Source of the DNA: Ferrithrix thermotolerans DSM 19514
GTDB lineage: Bacteria > Actinomycetota > Acidimicrobiia > Acidimicrobiales > Ilumatobacteraceae
Assembly (NCBI GenBank): GCA_945861025.1
Contig: CAMASN010000019.1
Coordinates: forward strand, 1 to 51,838
Length of the DNA stretch: 51,838 nucleotides
Direction: 5' to 3'
In this document: positions 1-9,172 of the stretch, piece after piece
Layout of the letters: every line of letters starts with the position of its first letter
Numbering within the stretch: position 1 is the first letter of the stretch
Program-made: the position numbers and the translations under genes
The notes under the pieces: generated by a model
The model's database searches: none
What the model was told of the DNA's origin: nothing
What the model saw: only the letters and a program-made list of their open reading frames with translations

Positions 1-58
1 GCCGCGTGTGCGGCGCACCACCTTGTGCAATACGACGTTCAATGAGGGGTGAGGGCCG
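1..58 (+). other. possible 3' end of an upstream gene
   Basis: All three forward frames stay open from the window edge until TGA at 43-45, 50-52 or 60-62, so the last codons of an upstream gene, perhaps the substrate-binding protein of the importer that follows, may lie here. Frame 2 has the most G/C-ending codons and frame 3 would overlap the next start as ATGA. The piece is too short to choose. The purine-rich GAGGGGTGAGGG at 44-55 serves as the Shine-Dalgarno site for the next gene. Confidence 0.25.
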
Positions 59-2293
59 ATGAATGGTCTCGTAACAAAGTGTCTCCAATGGTTCATTGGG
101 TTGAGCGCATTAGGCATGGTGGTGTGGGCGTTGCTCGACACGAACACCAGGAACCAATTCCTCACCGGCCCAGGCTTGGCCAGCGGTGCGCTCATCGCTG
201 CGATTTCGTTGGGCTTGGTCGTTACCTATCGCGGTTCGGGCGTGGTCAACTTCGCCAACAGCGCGATCGCGATGTACGTGGCCTATGTGTATGCAGTGTT
301 GCGCCGCGATGGCGACCTGTTTCTTCCACCGTTGCCGAACCCCTTCGCGCTCATCGAAGGCATTGCTCACAAACTCGATTCGGCTTCAACGCTCGATCTT
401 CCCGATTGGCCCACACGAATTTCGTTTGGGCCCGACATGCAGTTTTGGCCCGGCCTGCTCATCTCGCTGTTGTTCGCAGTTCTGCTCGGCCTGGTGCTGC
501 ACTTCTTGATCTTTCGGCCGTTGCGCTCTGCGCCGCCGTTAGCCAAGGTGGTTGCATCCATTGGTCTTTTCTTGTACCTGCAAGCGGTCATCGTGCGCCG
601 GTTTTCTATTCAGCCCTTCGCCGTTGAGTCGATGCCGTTCTTCAGTGGCTCAAAGCCGCTTCAGTTGCCGCTCGGCATCAGCATGAACTCCGACGAGTTG
701 GCCATTGCGATCTTGGTATTGGTGCTCACCGGCGTGCTCTATGCGGTGTTCCAACTCACCCGCTTTGGCTTGGCCACGCGCGCCGCTTCCGAAAACGAAA
801 AGGGCGCTGTTGTGCTCGGCTTCTCGCCCGAGTTTTTGGCCGGCACGAACTGGGTTATCTCCACGGTCATCACGGGTCTACTCGGCATCTTCGCTGCCAC
901 CGTGTTGCGCACAGTTGACCCGTCGGTGCTGCCGGCGCTCATCATTCCAGCGCTCACTGCGGCGCTCGTGGGTAGCTTCACATCGTTTGGCTGGACCACA
1001 TTCGCAGCAATGGTGCTGGGCATGCAGTACGGACTCGTGAAGTACCTCGAGGCGCAACACGATTGGTTCCCGAAGTCGGCCGGAAGTGCCTTCCCGGGCA
1101 TGGAGCGCCTGCTCCCGCTTGTGGTGATTGTGTTGGTGCTGTTCCTGCGGGGTAAGAGCTTGCCCACTCGCGGTGCTATCAGCTCGGGCCGATTACCGTT
1201 CTCGCCTACGCCACCACGTTGGGCCACTCGCTATGCCGGACCCGCCCTCGCACTGGCGACGGCCGTGTGTGGTCTGTTTATCTTCGGCCCCACTTTTCGC
1301 TTGGCGCTGGCCAACTCACTCATCGGCATCATTATCTGCTTGTCGATTGTGGTGATCACTGGTTACGTCGGTCAGATCTCATTGGCGCAGATGGCTTTCG
1401 CTGGCATATCTGCGTACTTGGTGGCCAAGATGACCACCGAGCACAACGTGCCGTTCCCTATCCCAATCTTCATCGGCGCGATTGTGGCGATGTTCGTCGG
1501 AGTGCTCGTCGCCCTGCCCGCGTTGCGGGTGCGCGGTGTGAACTTGGCAATTGTCACGCTCGCTTTCGCGGTCGCAGTGGACCGCGCAGTCTTTGGCAAC
1601 GGGTCGGTCAACGGTGGTTTCAAGGGCGCTCCGGTGAAGGTGCCATCGCTCATATCGCAGCCGCGAGACGTGCAGTACAAGATTCTGGGCTTCATCGCCG
1701 GCGACGGCAAGCAGCCCAACCCGATGACAGCGTTGTTCTGCCTCATCGTTGTGGTCTTGCTCTGTTACGGAGTTGCCAACCTTCGTCGGTCGGCAACCGG
1801 ACGCCGACTGCTCGCCACTCGTTCAAACGAGCGCGCAGCAGCAGCAGCCGGTGTCAATGTGTCGGGCATGAAAGTCCTCGCCTTCGCAGTGTCGGCGTTT
1901 ATCGCTGGCATCGGTGGCGCTGTGTCGGCGTATCGCTTCGGTGGTGTCACGCCCGACAAGTTCAACTATGTGCAGTCGCTCACGTTCTTCGCGTTTGCAT
2001 ACCTTGGCGGCATCACCAGTGTGGCCGGTTCCATTAGCGGCGGACTCTTGGTGGCCGGTGGTCTGGTCTTTACGTTTGCCGGCGAAACACTCGGCGTGCC
2101 CAGCGAGTTCACCCTCATTCTTGGTGGCCTCGGATTGGTCATCGCCTCGGTGCGTAACCCCGAAGGCATTGCTGGTGCGGCCCGTCAGATGGGCCAAGCG
2201 GTGCAACACAAGTTCGCACGACAACGACCCAGCAGCGATACTTCGCACGACTCGTCTGCCCTTACTGCAACTGAGAAAGCGGGTGCCCACTGA
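59..2293 (+). CDS. branched-chain amino-acid type ABC transporter permease, LivH-LivM fusion
   Basis: Inner-membrane permease of a HAAT-type importer for branched-chain amino acids, amides or similar small polar compounds. The 744-residue product is about the sum of a LivH and a LivM subunit. Residues 1 to about 370 are a LivH-like set of membrane helices, including a segment starting TRAASENEKGAVVLGFSP. A short linker rich in Pro, Arg and Ser follows, and residues from about 390 carry the LivM half, with the typical GYVGQISLAQMAFAGISAY segment and LRVRGVNLAIVTLAFAV. The ATG at 59 follows a purine-rich ribosome-binding site. Its TGA overlaps the ATG of the first ATPase gene by one base, so the three genes form a coupled operon. 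No substrate-binding protein is visible, so the substrate is unknown. Confidence 0.93.
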   Translation: MNGLVTKCLQWFIGLSALGMVVWALLDTNTRNQFLTGPGLASGALIAAISLGLVVTYRGSGVVNFANSAIAMYVAYVYAVLRRDGDLFLPPLPNPFALIEGIAHKLDSASTLDLPDWPTRISFGPDMQFWPGLLISLLFAVLLGLVLHFLIFRPLRSAPPLAKVVASIGLFLYLQAVIVRRFSIQPFAVESMPFFSGSKPLQLPLGISMNSDELAIAILVLVLTGVLYAVFQLTRFGLATRAASENEKGAVVLGFSPEFLAGTNWVISTVITGLLGIFAATVLRTVDPSVLPALIIPALTAALVGSFTSFGWTTFAAMVLGMQYGLVKYLEAQHDWFPKSAGSAFPGMERLLPLVVIVLVLFLRGKSLPTRGAISSGRLPFSPTPPRWATRYAGPALALATAVCGLFIFGPTFRLALANSLIGIIICLSIVVITGYVGQISLAQMAFAGISAYLVAKMTTEHNVPFPIPIFIGAIVAMFVGVLVALPALRVRGVNLAIVTLAFAVAVDRAVFGNGSVNGGFKGAPVKVPSLISQPRDVQYKILGFIAGDGKQPNPMTALFCLIVVVLLCYGVANLRRSATGRRLLATRSNERAAAAAGVNVSGMKVLAFAVSAFIAGIGGAVSAYRFGGVTPDKFNYVQSLTFFAFAYLGGITSVAGSISGGLLVAGGLVFTFAGETLGVPSEFTLILGGLGLVIASVRNPEGIAGAARQMGQAVQHKFARQRPSSDTSHDSSALTATEKAGAH

Positions 2294-3054
2294 TGACGAC
2301 CTTGCTGCAGACAACCAGCATGTCGGTCACGTTTGGCGGCCTCAAGGCCGTCAACGAAGTCGACTTCTCCGTGCAGAAGGGGCAACTCGTCGGCCTGATT
2401 GGGCCCAACGGTGCCGGCAAGACCACCTTCATTGATGGCATTACCGGTTTCGTCCCCACTACGGGTCGCATCGAGTTCGCAGGCCGCGACATTGGCTCGC
2501 TTCCACCGCATCGCCGCGCGAAGTTGGGCTTAGGCCGCACGTGGCAATCGCTCGAATTGTTCGACGATCTCAGCGTGCGCGAGAACCTGCAAGTAGCTGC
2601 CGAGAAGCAGTCGGTTGGCGGTTTCTTCGCCGACCTCGTGGCGCCGCGTCGCTCACGCGATAGCTCGTCTACCGATTGGGCGCTCGACGTACTTGGCATT
2701 TCCGATCTTGCATCGAAGATGCCCAACGAGATCAGCCAGGGTCAGCGCAAGCTCGTCAGCGCAGCGCGAGCACTAGCTGCCCGCCCAGAACTGGTGTGCA
2801 TGGACGAACCTGCGGCCGGACTCGACAGCGTCGAGTCCCGAGTGCTGGGCGACCGACTACGCGACATCATTAGCGCTGGGTCAACGATTTTTCTGGTCGA
2901 CCACGACATGGGTCTCGTGCTCAACGTGTGCGACTACATCTACGTGATTGAGTTCGGCGTCAAAATTGCCGAGGGCACTCCAAGCGAAATTCAAAAGAAC
3001 CCACGTGTGATCGAGGCCTACCTTGGTCACACGGCCGAAGAGGAGACGCACTGA
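2293..3054 (+). CDS. livG: ABC transporter ATP-binding protein, LivG type
   Basis: Cytoplasmic ATPase that powers the upstream permease. The 253 residues contain Walker A GPNGAGKT at 37-44, a variant signature ISQGQ at 147-151 in place of LSGGQ, Walker B LVCMDEP at 167-173 and the switch histidine in VDHDMG near 204. The long insertion before the signature (about residues 100-145) and the C-terminal [14 protein letters not shown] block are usual for LivG. Start and stop overlap both neighbours by one base (TGATG), which suggests translational coupling and equal expression with the other subunits. Confidence 0.95.
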   Translation: MTTLLQTTSMSVTFGGLKAVNEVDFSVQKGQLVGLIGPNGAGKTTFIDGITGFVPTTGRIEFAGRDIGSLPPHRRAKLGLGRTWQSLELFDDLSVRENLQVAAEKQSVGGFFADLVAPRRSRDSSSTDWALDVLGISDLASKMPNEISQGQRKLVSAARALAARPELVCMDEPAAGLDSVESRVLGDRLRDIISAGSTIFLVDHDMGLVLNVCDYIYVIEFGVKIAEGTPSEIQKNPRVIEAYLGHTAEEETH

Positions 3055-3773
3055 TGGCTCTGCTCGAGATCGACGATCTCTGCACCGGTTACAACGGTGT
3101 CCCGGTCGTACGCAATCTGAACCTCACGGTTAACGAAGGCGAGATCGTTGCCCTGCTTGGACCCAACGGTGCCGGCAAGACGACCACGCTGTTAACCACC
3201 TCGGCGCTCAATCCGATTTTGTCGGGTGACATCCGTGTGCTCGGCAAATCTGTGAAGGGGCGCCGCGCTCACATGATCGCTCGCGAGGGCTTGGCCCATG
3301 TGCCTGAAGATCGCAGTCTGTTCTTTCAGCTCACCGTGCGCGAGAACCTCAAGTTGGGCGCAGCGAAGGGCTCGGCCAACTTCGACCAGGCACTCGGCTA
3401 TTTCCCGGCGCTCGACAACCTCATGGATCGCAAGGCTGGCTTGTTGTCTGGTGGCGAGCAGCAAATGCTGGCCATGGGCCGTGCGCTTGCCACAAGCCCC
3501 AAGCTGCTGATGGTCGACGAGATGAGCCTTGGTCTCGCACCCATCATCGTCGAGCGACTGTTGCCCGTGCTTCGCCGCATCGCCGATGAAACCGGGGCAG
3601 GTATTTTGCTCGTCGAGCAGCACGTGCATCTCGCCCTCGAGGTAGCCGATCGGGCCTATGTCTTGAACCATGGCACGCTCGAAATCGAGGGTGATGCCAA
3701 GCACTTAGCGGCCAACCGCCATCTCATCGAGAGCAGTTATCTCGGCGGCGGCGACCACGCCACTGCCGAATGA
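3054..3773 (+). CDS. livF: ABC transporter ATP-binding protein, LivF type
   Basis: Second cytoplasmic ATPase of the importer, 239 residues. Walker A GPNGAGKT is at 36-43, the canonical signature LSGGE at 131-135, Walker B LLMVDE at 151-156 and the switch histidine in EQH near 190. The block [18 protein letters not shown] is typical of LivF. Walker B is followed by Met-Ser-Leu-Gly rather than Pro-Ser-Leu-Gly, a small deviation. It is the last gene of the operon; the next gene has its own promoter. Confidence 0.95.
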   Translation: MALLEIDDLCTGYNGVPVVRNLNLTVNEGEIVALLGPNGAGKTTTLLTTSALNPILSGDIRVLGKSVKGRRAHMIAREGLAHVPEDRSLFFQLTVRENLKLGAAKGSANFDQALGYFPALDNLMDRKAGLLSGGEQQMLAMGRALATSPKLLMVDEMSLGLAPIIVERLLPVLRRIADETGAGILLVEQHVHLALEVADRAYVLNHGTLEIEGDAKHLAANRHLIESSYLGGGDHATAE

Positions 3774-3822
3774 CCACCCGCTTGTGTCGCTGATGAAAAG
3801 CTCCGCGCGAGTGGCGTAGCAC

Positions 3823-3828
3823 TAACGT
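3823..3828 (+). promoter_or_regulatory. -10 hexamer TAACGT of pgi
   Basis: TAACGT ends 7 nt before the GTG of pgi, with no Shine-Dalgarno sequence between, so transcription probably begins at or next to the start codon. Confidence 0.6.
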
Positions 3829-3835
3829 CTGCTCC

Positions 3836-5494
3836 GTGGACATCACAGCTACGCCGGCCTGGTTGGCGCTTCTCACGCACGCGCGCGCTCAGTCGATGGT
3901 GTCGTTGCGCGACGCCTTCGCGACAGATCCGTTGCGAGCCGAGGCGTTCACCGTGAAGATGGCCGACCTGCGTGTCGACTTCTCGAAGCAGCGGGTATCG
4001 GCAGCCACCATGCGCCTGCTCGCCGACGTCGCCGAGGTTGCTGGTGTAGCAGCGAAACGCGACGCAATGTTCTCAGGCGAGCGCATCAACACCACCGAGA
4101 ATCGGGCGGTGTTACACGTGGCGCTGCGATCACCGCGCGACACAGTCATCACTACTGCTGACGACACCGGGCAAGTGCGCGATGTGGTTCCCGATGTGCA
4201 CGAAACCCTCGATCGCATGGCAGCGTTCGCTCATCGGCTGCGCTCGGGGGCGTTTACTGGGCATACCGGTCAACGTATTCGTACGGTGGTCAACATCGGT
4301 ATCGGTGGTAGCGACCTCGGCCCAGCGATGGCCTATCAGGCGTTGCATGCGTACAAACACGCCGACATCGAGTGTCGATTCGTGAGCAACGTAGACGGCG
4401 CCGACATCGCCCAAAACCTTGCCCAGCTCGATCCGGCGACCACGCTGTTTGTGGTCTCATCGAAGACCTTCACCACTATCGAGACCATCACCAATGCCTC
4501 AACCGCGCGCGACTGGCTGCTTGCCGGCCTTGGCGCGCACGGCACTCAATCGGCAGTGAGCAAGCACTTCGTGGCGGTGTCTACCAACGCCGCGGGGGTC
4601 AGCGCTTTCGGCATCGACACCGACAACATGTTCGGTTTTTGGGATTGGGTGGGCGGCCGCTATTCGGTTGATTCAGCAATCGGCCTGTCGCTCATGCTCG
4701 CCATTGGGCCCGATGCGTTCACCGAGTTCCTCGCCGGATTCCACGCTGTTGATCAACACTTCCTACACACGCCACTGGCTCAGAACGTGCCGGTCATCAT
4801 GGCGATGCTTGGCGTCTGGAACAGCAATATGTTGGGTGCGCAAAGCCATGCCGTGCTGCCCTATGCCCATGAGCTCAGTCGGTTCACCGCGTATCTGCAG
4901 CAACTCGACATGGAAAGCAACGGCAAGTCGGTACGCCGCGATGGCTCGCCGGTTGTCGGCGAGACCGGGCCCATCGTGTGGGGTGAGCCAGGAACCAACG
5001 GCCAGCACGCGTTTTATCAGCTCATCCATCAGGGCACCAGGTTGGTGCCGGTAGACATGATCGGCTTCGCGCGCCCCAATCACGCGCATCGCAACCATCA
5101 CGATCTGCTGATGGCCAACATGTTCGCTCAGACTGAGGCGCTGGCTTTCGGCAAGACCGAAGCCGAGGTGATCGCCGACGGAGCGTCGTCAGAGCAAGCG
5201 CCGCACCGGGTGTTCACCGGCAACCGACCCAGCACCACCATCGTTGCCTCGCGGCTTACTCCGCGAGTTCTTGGCGAGCTCATTGCGCTCTACGAGCACA
5301 AGGTGTTCGTGCAGGGCTGCGTGTGGGACGTGAACAGCTTCGACCAGTGGGGTGTCGAGCTGGGCAAGGTGCTCGCCAACCGCATCACGCCCGAGCTCTC
5401 AGCACCTCACCGCCCTACGGCGGCGGTCAATCACGACAGCTCGACCGCAGCGCTGATCCAGTGGTATCGCGACGAACAGCACAGTGCACCGTGA
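3836..5494 (+). CDS. pgi: glucose-6-phosphate isomerase
   Basis: Interconverts glucose 6-phosphate and fructose 6-phosphate in glycolysis and gluconeogenesis. The 552 residues match the usual long Pgi length. Both family signatures are visible: [12 protein letters not shown] in the middle and [10 protein letters not shown] near the C-terminus. Catalytic positions can be seen in [10 protein letters not shown] (Glu), [10 protein letters not shown] (His) and VELGK (Lys). The GTG start at 3836 is chosen because the -10 hexamer lies 7 nt upstream. The last four bases (GTGA) overlap the start of the ClC-like gene, so the two are probably co-translated. Confidence 0.97.
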   Translation: MDITATPAWLALLTHARAQSMVSLRDAFATDPLRAEAFTVKMADLRVDFSKQRVSAATMRLLADVAEVAGVAAKRDAMFSGERINTTENRAVLHVALRSPRDTVITTADDTGQVRDVVPDVHETLDRMAAFAHRLRSGAFTGHTGQRIRTVVNIGIGGSDLGPAMAYQALHAYKHADIECRFVSNVDGADIAQNLAQLDPATTLFVVSSKTFTTIETITNASTARDWLLAGLGAHGTQSAVSKHFVAVSTNAAGVSAFGIDTDNMFGFWDWVGGRYSVDSAIGLSLMLAIGPDAFTEFLAGFHAVDQHFLHTPLAQNVPVIMAMLGVWNSNMLGAQSHAVLPYAHELSRFTAYLQQLDMESNGKSVRRDGSPVVGETGPIVWGEPGTNGQHAFYQLIHQGTRLVPVDMIGFARPNHAHRNHHDLLMANMFAQTEALAFGKTEAEVIADGASSEQAPHRVFTGNRPSTTIVASRLTPRVLGELIALYEHKVFVQGCVWDVNSFDQWGVELGKVLANRITPELSAPHRPTAAVNHDSSTAALIQWYRDEQHSAP

Positions 5495-6777
5495 GTCGTC
5501 GCTCCGGCATCACCTCGATGCTCGTCACGTTTCTCGCTGCAGTGGCGGTGTCGGCATTTGCCGCGCTGTTTGCCTTCGCGTTTCGCCGCTCGATCCACTT
5601 TCTCCTCGAACATTTCGGCGGTGACGAACGATCTACAGCGGTATCGCAGTCCACCTCACCGCTGCTCGTGTTTGCGATTGTCACCGGTGGGCTACTGCTC
5701 GCAAGTTGGCTTGGTCGTCTCGCGTCGCGTTGGCGCCGCGAGCGCCTTGGGCTCGGCTGCATTGCTGATGTCACGCGCGGCGTGGGTCTCGGACCCAGCC
5801 TCAGCGGCACGTTGGTGCGCACCTCGGGCACGTGGGTAGCGATGACCTCGCTTGCTTCACTGGGGCGCGAGGCCACCATCCTCGAGACGGGTGGCAGCTT
5901 TGGCTCGTGGCTGAGTCGCAAGATCAGCCGGCCACCTGCCGACCTCGCCGTAACGGGCGTGGCCGCAGCGTTCGCCGCTGTGTACAACGCCCCAATTGCA
6001 GGCTTCCTCTATGTGCGTGAGCACGTGGTCAACCAACCGCAGCGCCGCACCGCTGGTAGCGCGCTCGCCGGAGGCGTGCTGGGTTGGGCGATCTCGGCGC
6101 AGTTCCTTGGCGGCGGCCCGGTCTTCGATCGCGGTATTGCGCCGCTCGGTATTGACTCGTTCGCGCATGCAGCAGTAGGGCTCGTTCCGGCTCTTGTCGC
6201 CACGCGCCTGTTCTTTATGTTGCGTCAACGGATAGTCCCCGCGCAGATGCCTACGGATGAGACGGCGCGCACATGGGCTCGATCGCTGATCTTCGCCGCA
6301 CTTGGCGGCCTCACGATTGCGCTTGTCCCGTTGGCCTCTGGAAACGGAATGGACGCAATCAATAAGGGTGTCACCGGTGCCACCGTTGGCCTCGGGCTGG
6401 CGTTGTGCTTCGGCAAGATTGTTGCCACCACTGCGTCGCTCGCAGCGGGCGCGCCCGGGGGCGCCTTTTCGCCATCAATGGCTGTTGCAGCTGGTGCGGC
6501 GCTGCTCGCTTTCGAGGCACTCGACAAGTTGGGCGCACCACTGTCGGGGTCGCATTGGGACGGCATGCTCGCAGCGATGTCGGTGGGCATTGCGGTTGGC
6601 ACGCAGGCCCCACTTGTGGGAATTGTGGTGATTGCCGAACTGGCGGGCGATGCGCGCTTGATTCCTGTGTGCGCGCTGTCGGTTGTGGGCGTACGCGCAC
6701 TCGAGTTGGTGGTCCGCAAGCTTCGGGCCTCGCGTTCGGCAGAGCTGCAAGTTGTTGCCGAAACCCTCGACGCCTAG
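5491..6777 (+). CDS. ClC family chloride channel/antiporter-like protein
   Basis: Multi-spanning membrane protein of 428 residues related to ClC chloride channels or H+/Cl- antiporters. The GTG at 5491 overlaps the pgi stop as GTGA; an ATG at 5518 is an alternative. The segment [13 protein letters not shown] aligns with the GREGPxxxxGG motif and keeps the gating glutamate, but Gly-Pro is replaced by Ala-Thr. The later motif [12 protein letters not shown] matches GGxFxP. The first selectivity motif, GSGIP in classic members, seems replaced by GLGCIADV. Ion selectivity is therefore uncertain. Coupling to pgi is unusual and may only reflect compact gene order. The stop overlaps the convergent SDR by four bases. 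Confidence 0.82.
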   Translation: MSRRSGITSMLVTFLAAVAVSAFAALFAFAFRRSIHFLLEHFGGDERSTAVSQSTSPLLVFAIVTGGLLLASWLGRLASRWRRERLGLGCIADVTRGVGLGPSLSGTLVRTSGTWVAMTSLASLGREATILETGGSFGSWLSRKISRPPADLAVTGVAAAFAAVYNAPIAGFLYVREHVVNQPQRRTAGSALAGGVLGWAISAQFLGGGPVFDRGIAPLGIDSFAHAAVGLVPALVATRLFFMLRQRIVPAQMPTDETARTWARSLIFAALGGLTIALVPLASGNGMDAINKGVTGATVGLGLALCFGKIVATTASLAAGAPGGAFSPSMAVAAGAALLAFEALDKLGAPLSGSHWDGMLAAMSVGIAVGTQAPLVGIVVIAELAGDARLIPVCALSVVGVRALELVVRKLRASRSAELQVVAETLDA

Positions 6778-7601
6778 CGGGCAACCACCATGCCGGTGCG
6801 GGCCCAACGCGAGTTCATTGAGGCGCCAGCGGTGAGCCCAGCGTCGACCACGATGCACTGTCCGCTGATGTAGCTGCCAGCGTTGCCCAACAAGAACAAG
6901 GCGGTCTCGGCGATGTCGTTCGGCGATCCGGCGCGGCCCAGCGGCGAGGTGGCAGCGATTTGCGCGGTGGCTTTGTCGAGTGCGTCGGGGTCGCCAGACA
7001 TCACATGAGCGGTCATGCCGGTGGGGATGCTGCCGGGCGCGATCGCGTTGACTCGAATGCGGTGTTGGGCAAGCTCAGCCGCAGCCGAACGGGTGAGCCC
7101 AATGACGCCAGCCTTGGCCATTGCGTAGGTGTGGGGCCCGAGTCCACCCTGCACGCCAGCCGTGCTTGAGGTGGCGATGATTGCGCCTCCGTTGCCGCAC
7201 GCAATCATCTGCCGCGCCGCGTGCTTCACGGTGGCGAAGACTCCACGAACTAACACGGCGATGGTGCGGTCGAAATCGTCCATTGGCGTTTGCTCGATGG
7301 GGCCGATCACGCCCACAATGCCGGCGTTCGCGAATGCGCCATCGAGGCGTCCCCAGGTGATCACGGCTGCGTCCATCGCCGCGGCAACGTCGGCTTCGTT
7401 GGTTACGTCGCACTGCACAAACCGAGCAGCGTCACCGAGAGAGGCTGCAACTGCTTGTCCGCGTTCGGCGCCGTAGTCGGCGATGATTACGTGTCCGCCT
7501 TCGGTCACGAGAAGCCGCGCCGTTGCTTCGCCAAGACCGCTGGCGGCACCGGTGATTACGGCAACCTTGCCGGCATATCGTCCCGCTTGGGTTGTGTCCA
7601 T
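6774..7601 (-). CDS. SDR family NAD(P)-dependent oxidoreductase
   Basis: Cytoplasmic short-chain dehydrogenase/reductase, 275 residues, substrate unknown. It has the Rossmann motif TGAASGLG near residue 17, FANAG, the active-site serine in ATSSTAG, and the catalytic YAMAK (YxxxK). The C-terminal block SGQCIVVDAGLTAG is typical of classical SDRs. The ATG at 7601 is preferred to the longer open frame because AAGGGG lies about 8 nt before it and the fold begins directly after. It is divergent from the cobalamin-binding gene, with 190 bp between. Confidence 0.9.
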   Translation of the reverse strand: MDTTQAGRYAGKVAVITGAASGLGEATARLLVTEGGHVIIADYGAERGQAVAASLGDAARFVQCDVTNEADVAAAMDAAVITWGRLDGAFANAGIVGVIGPIEQTPMDDFDRTIAVLVRGVFATVKHAARQMIACGNGGAIIATSSTAGVQGGLGPHTYAMAKAGVIGLTRSAAAELAQHRIRVNAIAPGSIPTGMTAHVMSGDPDALDKATAQIAATSPLGRAGSPNDIAETALFLLGNAGSYISGQCIVVDAGLTAGASMNSRWARTGMVVAR

Positions 7602-7791
7602 CGCCCACCCCTTATGTGTCTCTAAACCGATTGGTCCCGATGTTACGCACTGAGCTCGAACGGTGATCCACCGGAACCCCATAGGCCACCGGTGCGTTGC
7701 GCTGTCGAGCAGGCACGCCATGAGTCCGCGATTTTTTGTTTTCGTTATTAGGGTTACCGCATGCGTAGCAACTTGCCTGTCGGTCGTATGT
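7602..7791 (+). other. divergent intergenic region (190 bp)
   Basis: Longest gap in the window. It holds the SDR ribosome-binding site on the minus strand, the direct repeat CCACCGG (twice near 7670-7690), an 8-bp palindrome CACCGGTG, and an AT-rich stretch around 7730-7755 that probably belongs to the promoter of the downstream plus-strand gene. On the minus strand, TAACAT upstream of the SDR could be its -10 element. I see no RNA gene. Confidence 0.4.
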
Positions 7792-8199
7792 ATGAGTGAT
7801 CGAGTGTTGGTCGCCAAGGTCGGGCTCGATGGGCACGACCGCGGTGTCAAGGTCGTGGCTCGAATCTTGCGCGACGGGGGCTTTGAGGTGATCTACACCG
7901 GGCTCTTTCAGACACCCGACAAGGTTGCTGCTACAGCAATCGACGAAGACGTCGATGCCATCGGATTGTCGATGCTCAGCGGGGCACACATGACCCTGGC
8001 CCCACTGGTGGTTGCCAAGTTACGTGAACGTGGTGTCGACATTCCCGTCGTTGTCGGGGGCATCATCCCGCCGCTCGATGCTGCCAAACTCATCGAACTC
8101 GGTGTCGCCGGAGTCCTCACTCCAGGAGCGTTAAGCGACGATGTCGTGGCCATCATGCGCCGGGTCATCGACAGCAGTCGCGCCGAAGCGTCCGGCTGA
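7792..8199 (+). CDS. cobalamin-binding small subunit of an acyl-CoA mutase (B12-binding domain protein)
   Basis: A 135-residue stand-alone B12-binding domain like the C-terminal domain of methylmalonyl-CoA mutase and the separate small subunits IcmB/HcmB (about 136 residues). It starts VLVAKVGLDGHDRG, with the cobalamin-ligand motif DxHxxG at D13, H15 and G18, followed by GLSMLSGAH and VVVGGIIP, which line the nucleotide tail pocket. Family knowledge says such subunits pair with a separate radical-enzyme large subunit to rearrange acyl-CoA carbon skeletons. No large subunit or MeaB-type chaperone is in this window, so the partner must lie elsewhere. The ATG at 7792 gives the length expected for the family. 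Confidence 0.88.
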   Translation: MSDRVLVAKVGLDGHDRGVKVVARILRDGGFEVIYTGLFQTPDKVAATAIDEDVDAIGLSMLSGAHMTLAPLVVAKLRERGVDIPVVVGGIIPPLDAAKLIELGVAGVLTPGALSDDVVAIMRRVIDSSRAEASG

Positions 8200-8204
8200 G
8201 CATC

Positions 8205-8210
8205 TACGCT
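8205..8210 (+). promoter_or_regulatory. -10 hexamer TACGCT of pafB
   Basis: TACGCT ends 8 nt before the pafB ATG; no ribosome-binding site intervenes. No TTGTCRGTG-like element lies at the right distance upstream. Confidence 0.55.
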
Positions 8211-8218
8211 CCACAGCC

Positions 8219-9172
8219 ATGGCCGATCCTCTTGAGCGACTTACCAATCTGTTGGCGCTGCTACTCGAAACGCGCGAGCCGCTCACGCTCGAACGCATAA
8301 CGCACGAACTGACCGATCAGTATCCCGACGGCGAAGCTGCTCGACGTGGCGCTTTCGAGCGCGACAAGACCGTGCTCCGCGAACTTGGCATCACCATCGA
8401 GCAAGAAGTTCTTGGCGGCGATCAGGCGGGGCGCACTGCCTACAGAATCGATCGTCGACGCTACGAGTTGGCCGATCTCGATCTCACCGACGACGAACGC
8501 CGAGCGCTGCAACTTGCGGTCGCTGCGGCTCACACTGATGACTCTTGGGGGCAAGACGGTCTGTGGAAATTGGGCGTCGGTAGTGAGCAGCTATCGCTTG
8601 CGGTGGCCGCCAGAGTGCCCACCTCCGAGGTGCTCCCACCTCTGCAAGAGGCCATTACATCACGAGCCACTGCACAGTTCTCATATCGCGACGTTGTCCG
8701 GGTGCTCAATCCATATGGGCTGTTACTTCGCGATGGCCGCTGGTATCTCATCGGCCACGAGCACGCTCACGACGCGCAGCGCACCTATCGAGTCGATCGC
8801 ATCGAGGGTTCGGTCGCCGTTGGCGAGGCGGGCTCTTTCGAACGTCCGGAAAAGTTCGATATCCGCGAGGCATTTCCCGCCGATCCACGCCTGATGGGCG
8901 ACCCCGATACCGAGATCAGCGTGGCTCAAGTGCGCATCGAGGCAAGCCGCGGATGGCATGCAGCGGGCGACCTCGGGCTTGCTGGCTTTGGTACTCCGAA
9001 CCCCGATGGTTCAGTGACCGTCGACGTGCCGTGCCTCAATCGGTTTGCGTTTCACACATGGTTGCTCGGGTTCGGTGAACATGCGGTGGTCGAGGGCCCC
9101 CCCGAGATCCGCAACGAGACAATTCAGTGGCTCAACAACATTGTCGCTGCCGCAAACGCAGGTGATCGCTGA
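8219..9172 (+). CDS. pafB: WYL-domain transcriptional regulator PafB
   Basis: N-terminal winged helix-turn-helix (about residues 1-60) followed by a WYL domain with GRWYLIGHE and a WCX-type C-terminal region, 317 residues. In mycobacteria PafB and PafC form a heterodimer that activates LexA-independent DNA-damage promoters; the WYL domain senses a nucleic-acid ligand. Here the gene overlaps pafC by one base (TGATG), the usual arrangement. The longer open frame upstream is rejected because the ATG at 8219 has a -10 hexamer 8 nt before it and is followed directly by the conserved N-terminus. Confidence 0.9.
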   Translation: MADPLERLTNLLALLLETREPLTLERITHELTDQYPDGEAARRGAFERDKTVLRELGITIEQEVLGGDQAGRTAYRIDRRRYELADLDLTDDERRALQLAVAAAHTDDSWGQDGLWKLGVGSEQLSLAVAARVPTSEVLPPLQEAITSRATAQFSYRDVVRVLNPYGLLLRDGRWYLIGHEHAHDAQRTYRVDRIEGSVAVGEAGSFERPEKFDIREAFPADPRLMGDPDTEISVAQVRIEASRGWHAAGDLGLAGFGTPNPDGSVTVDVPCLNRFAFHTWLLGFGEHAVVEGPPEIRNETIQWLNNIVAAANAGDR

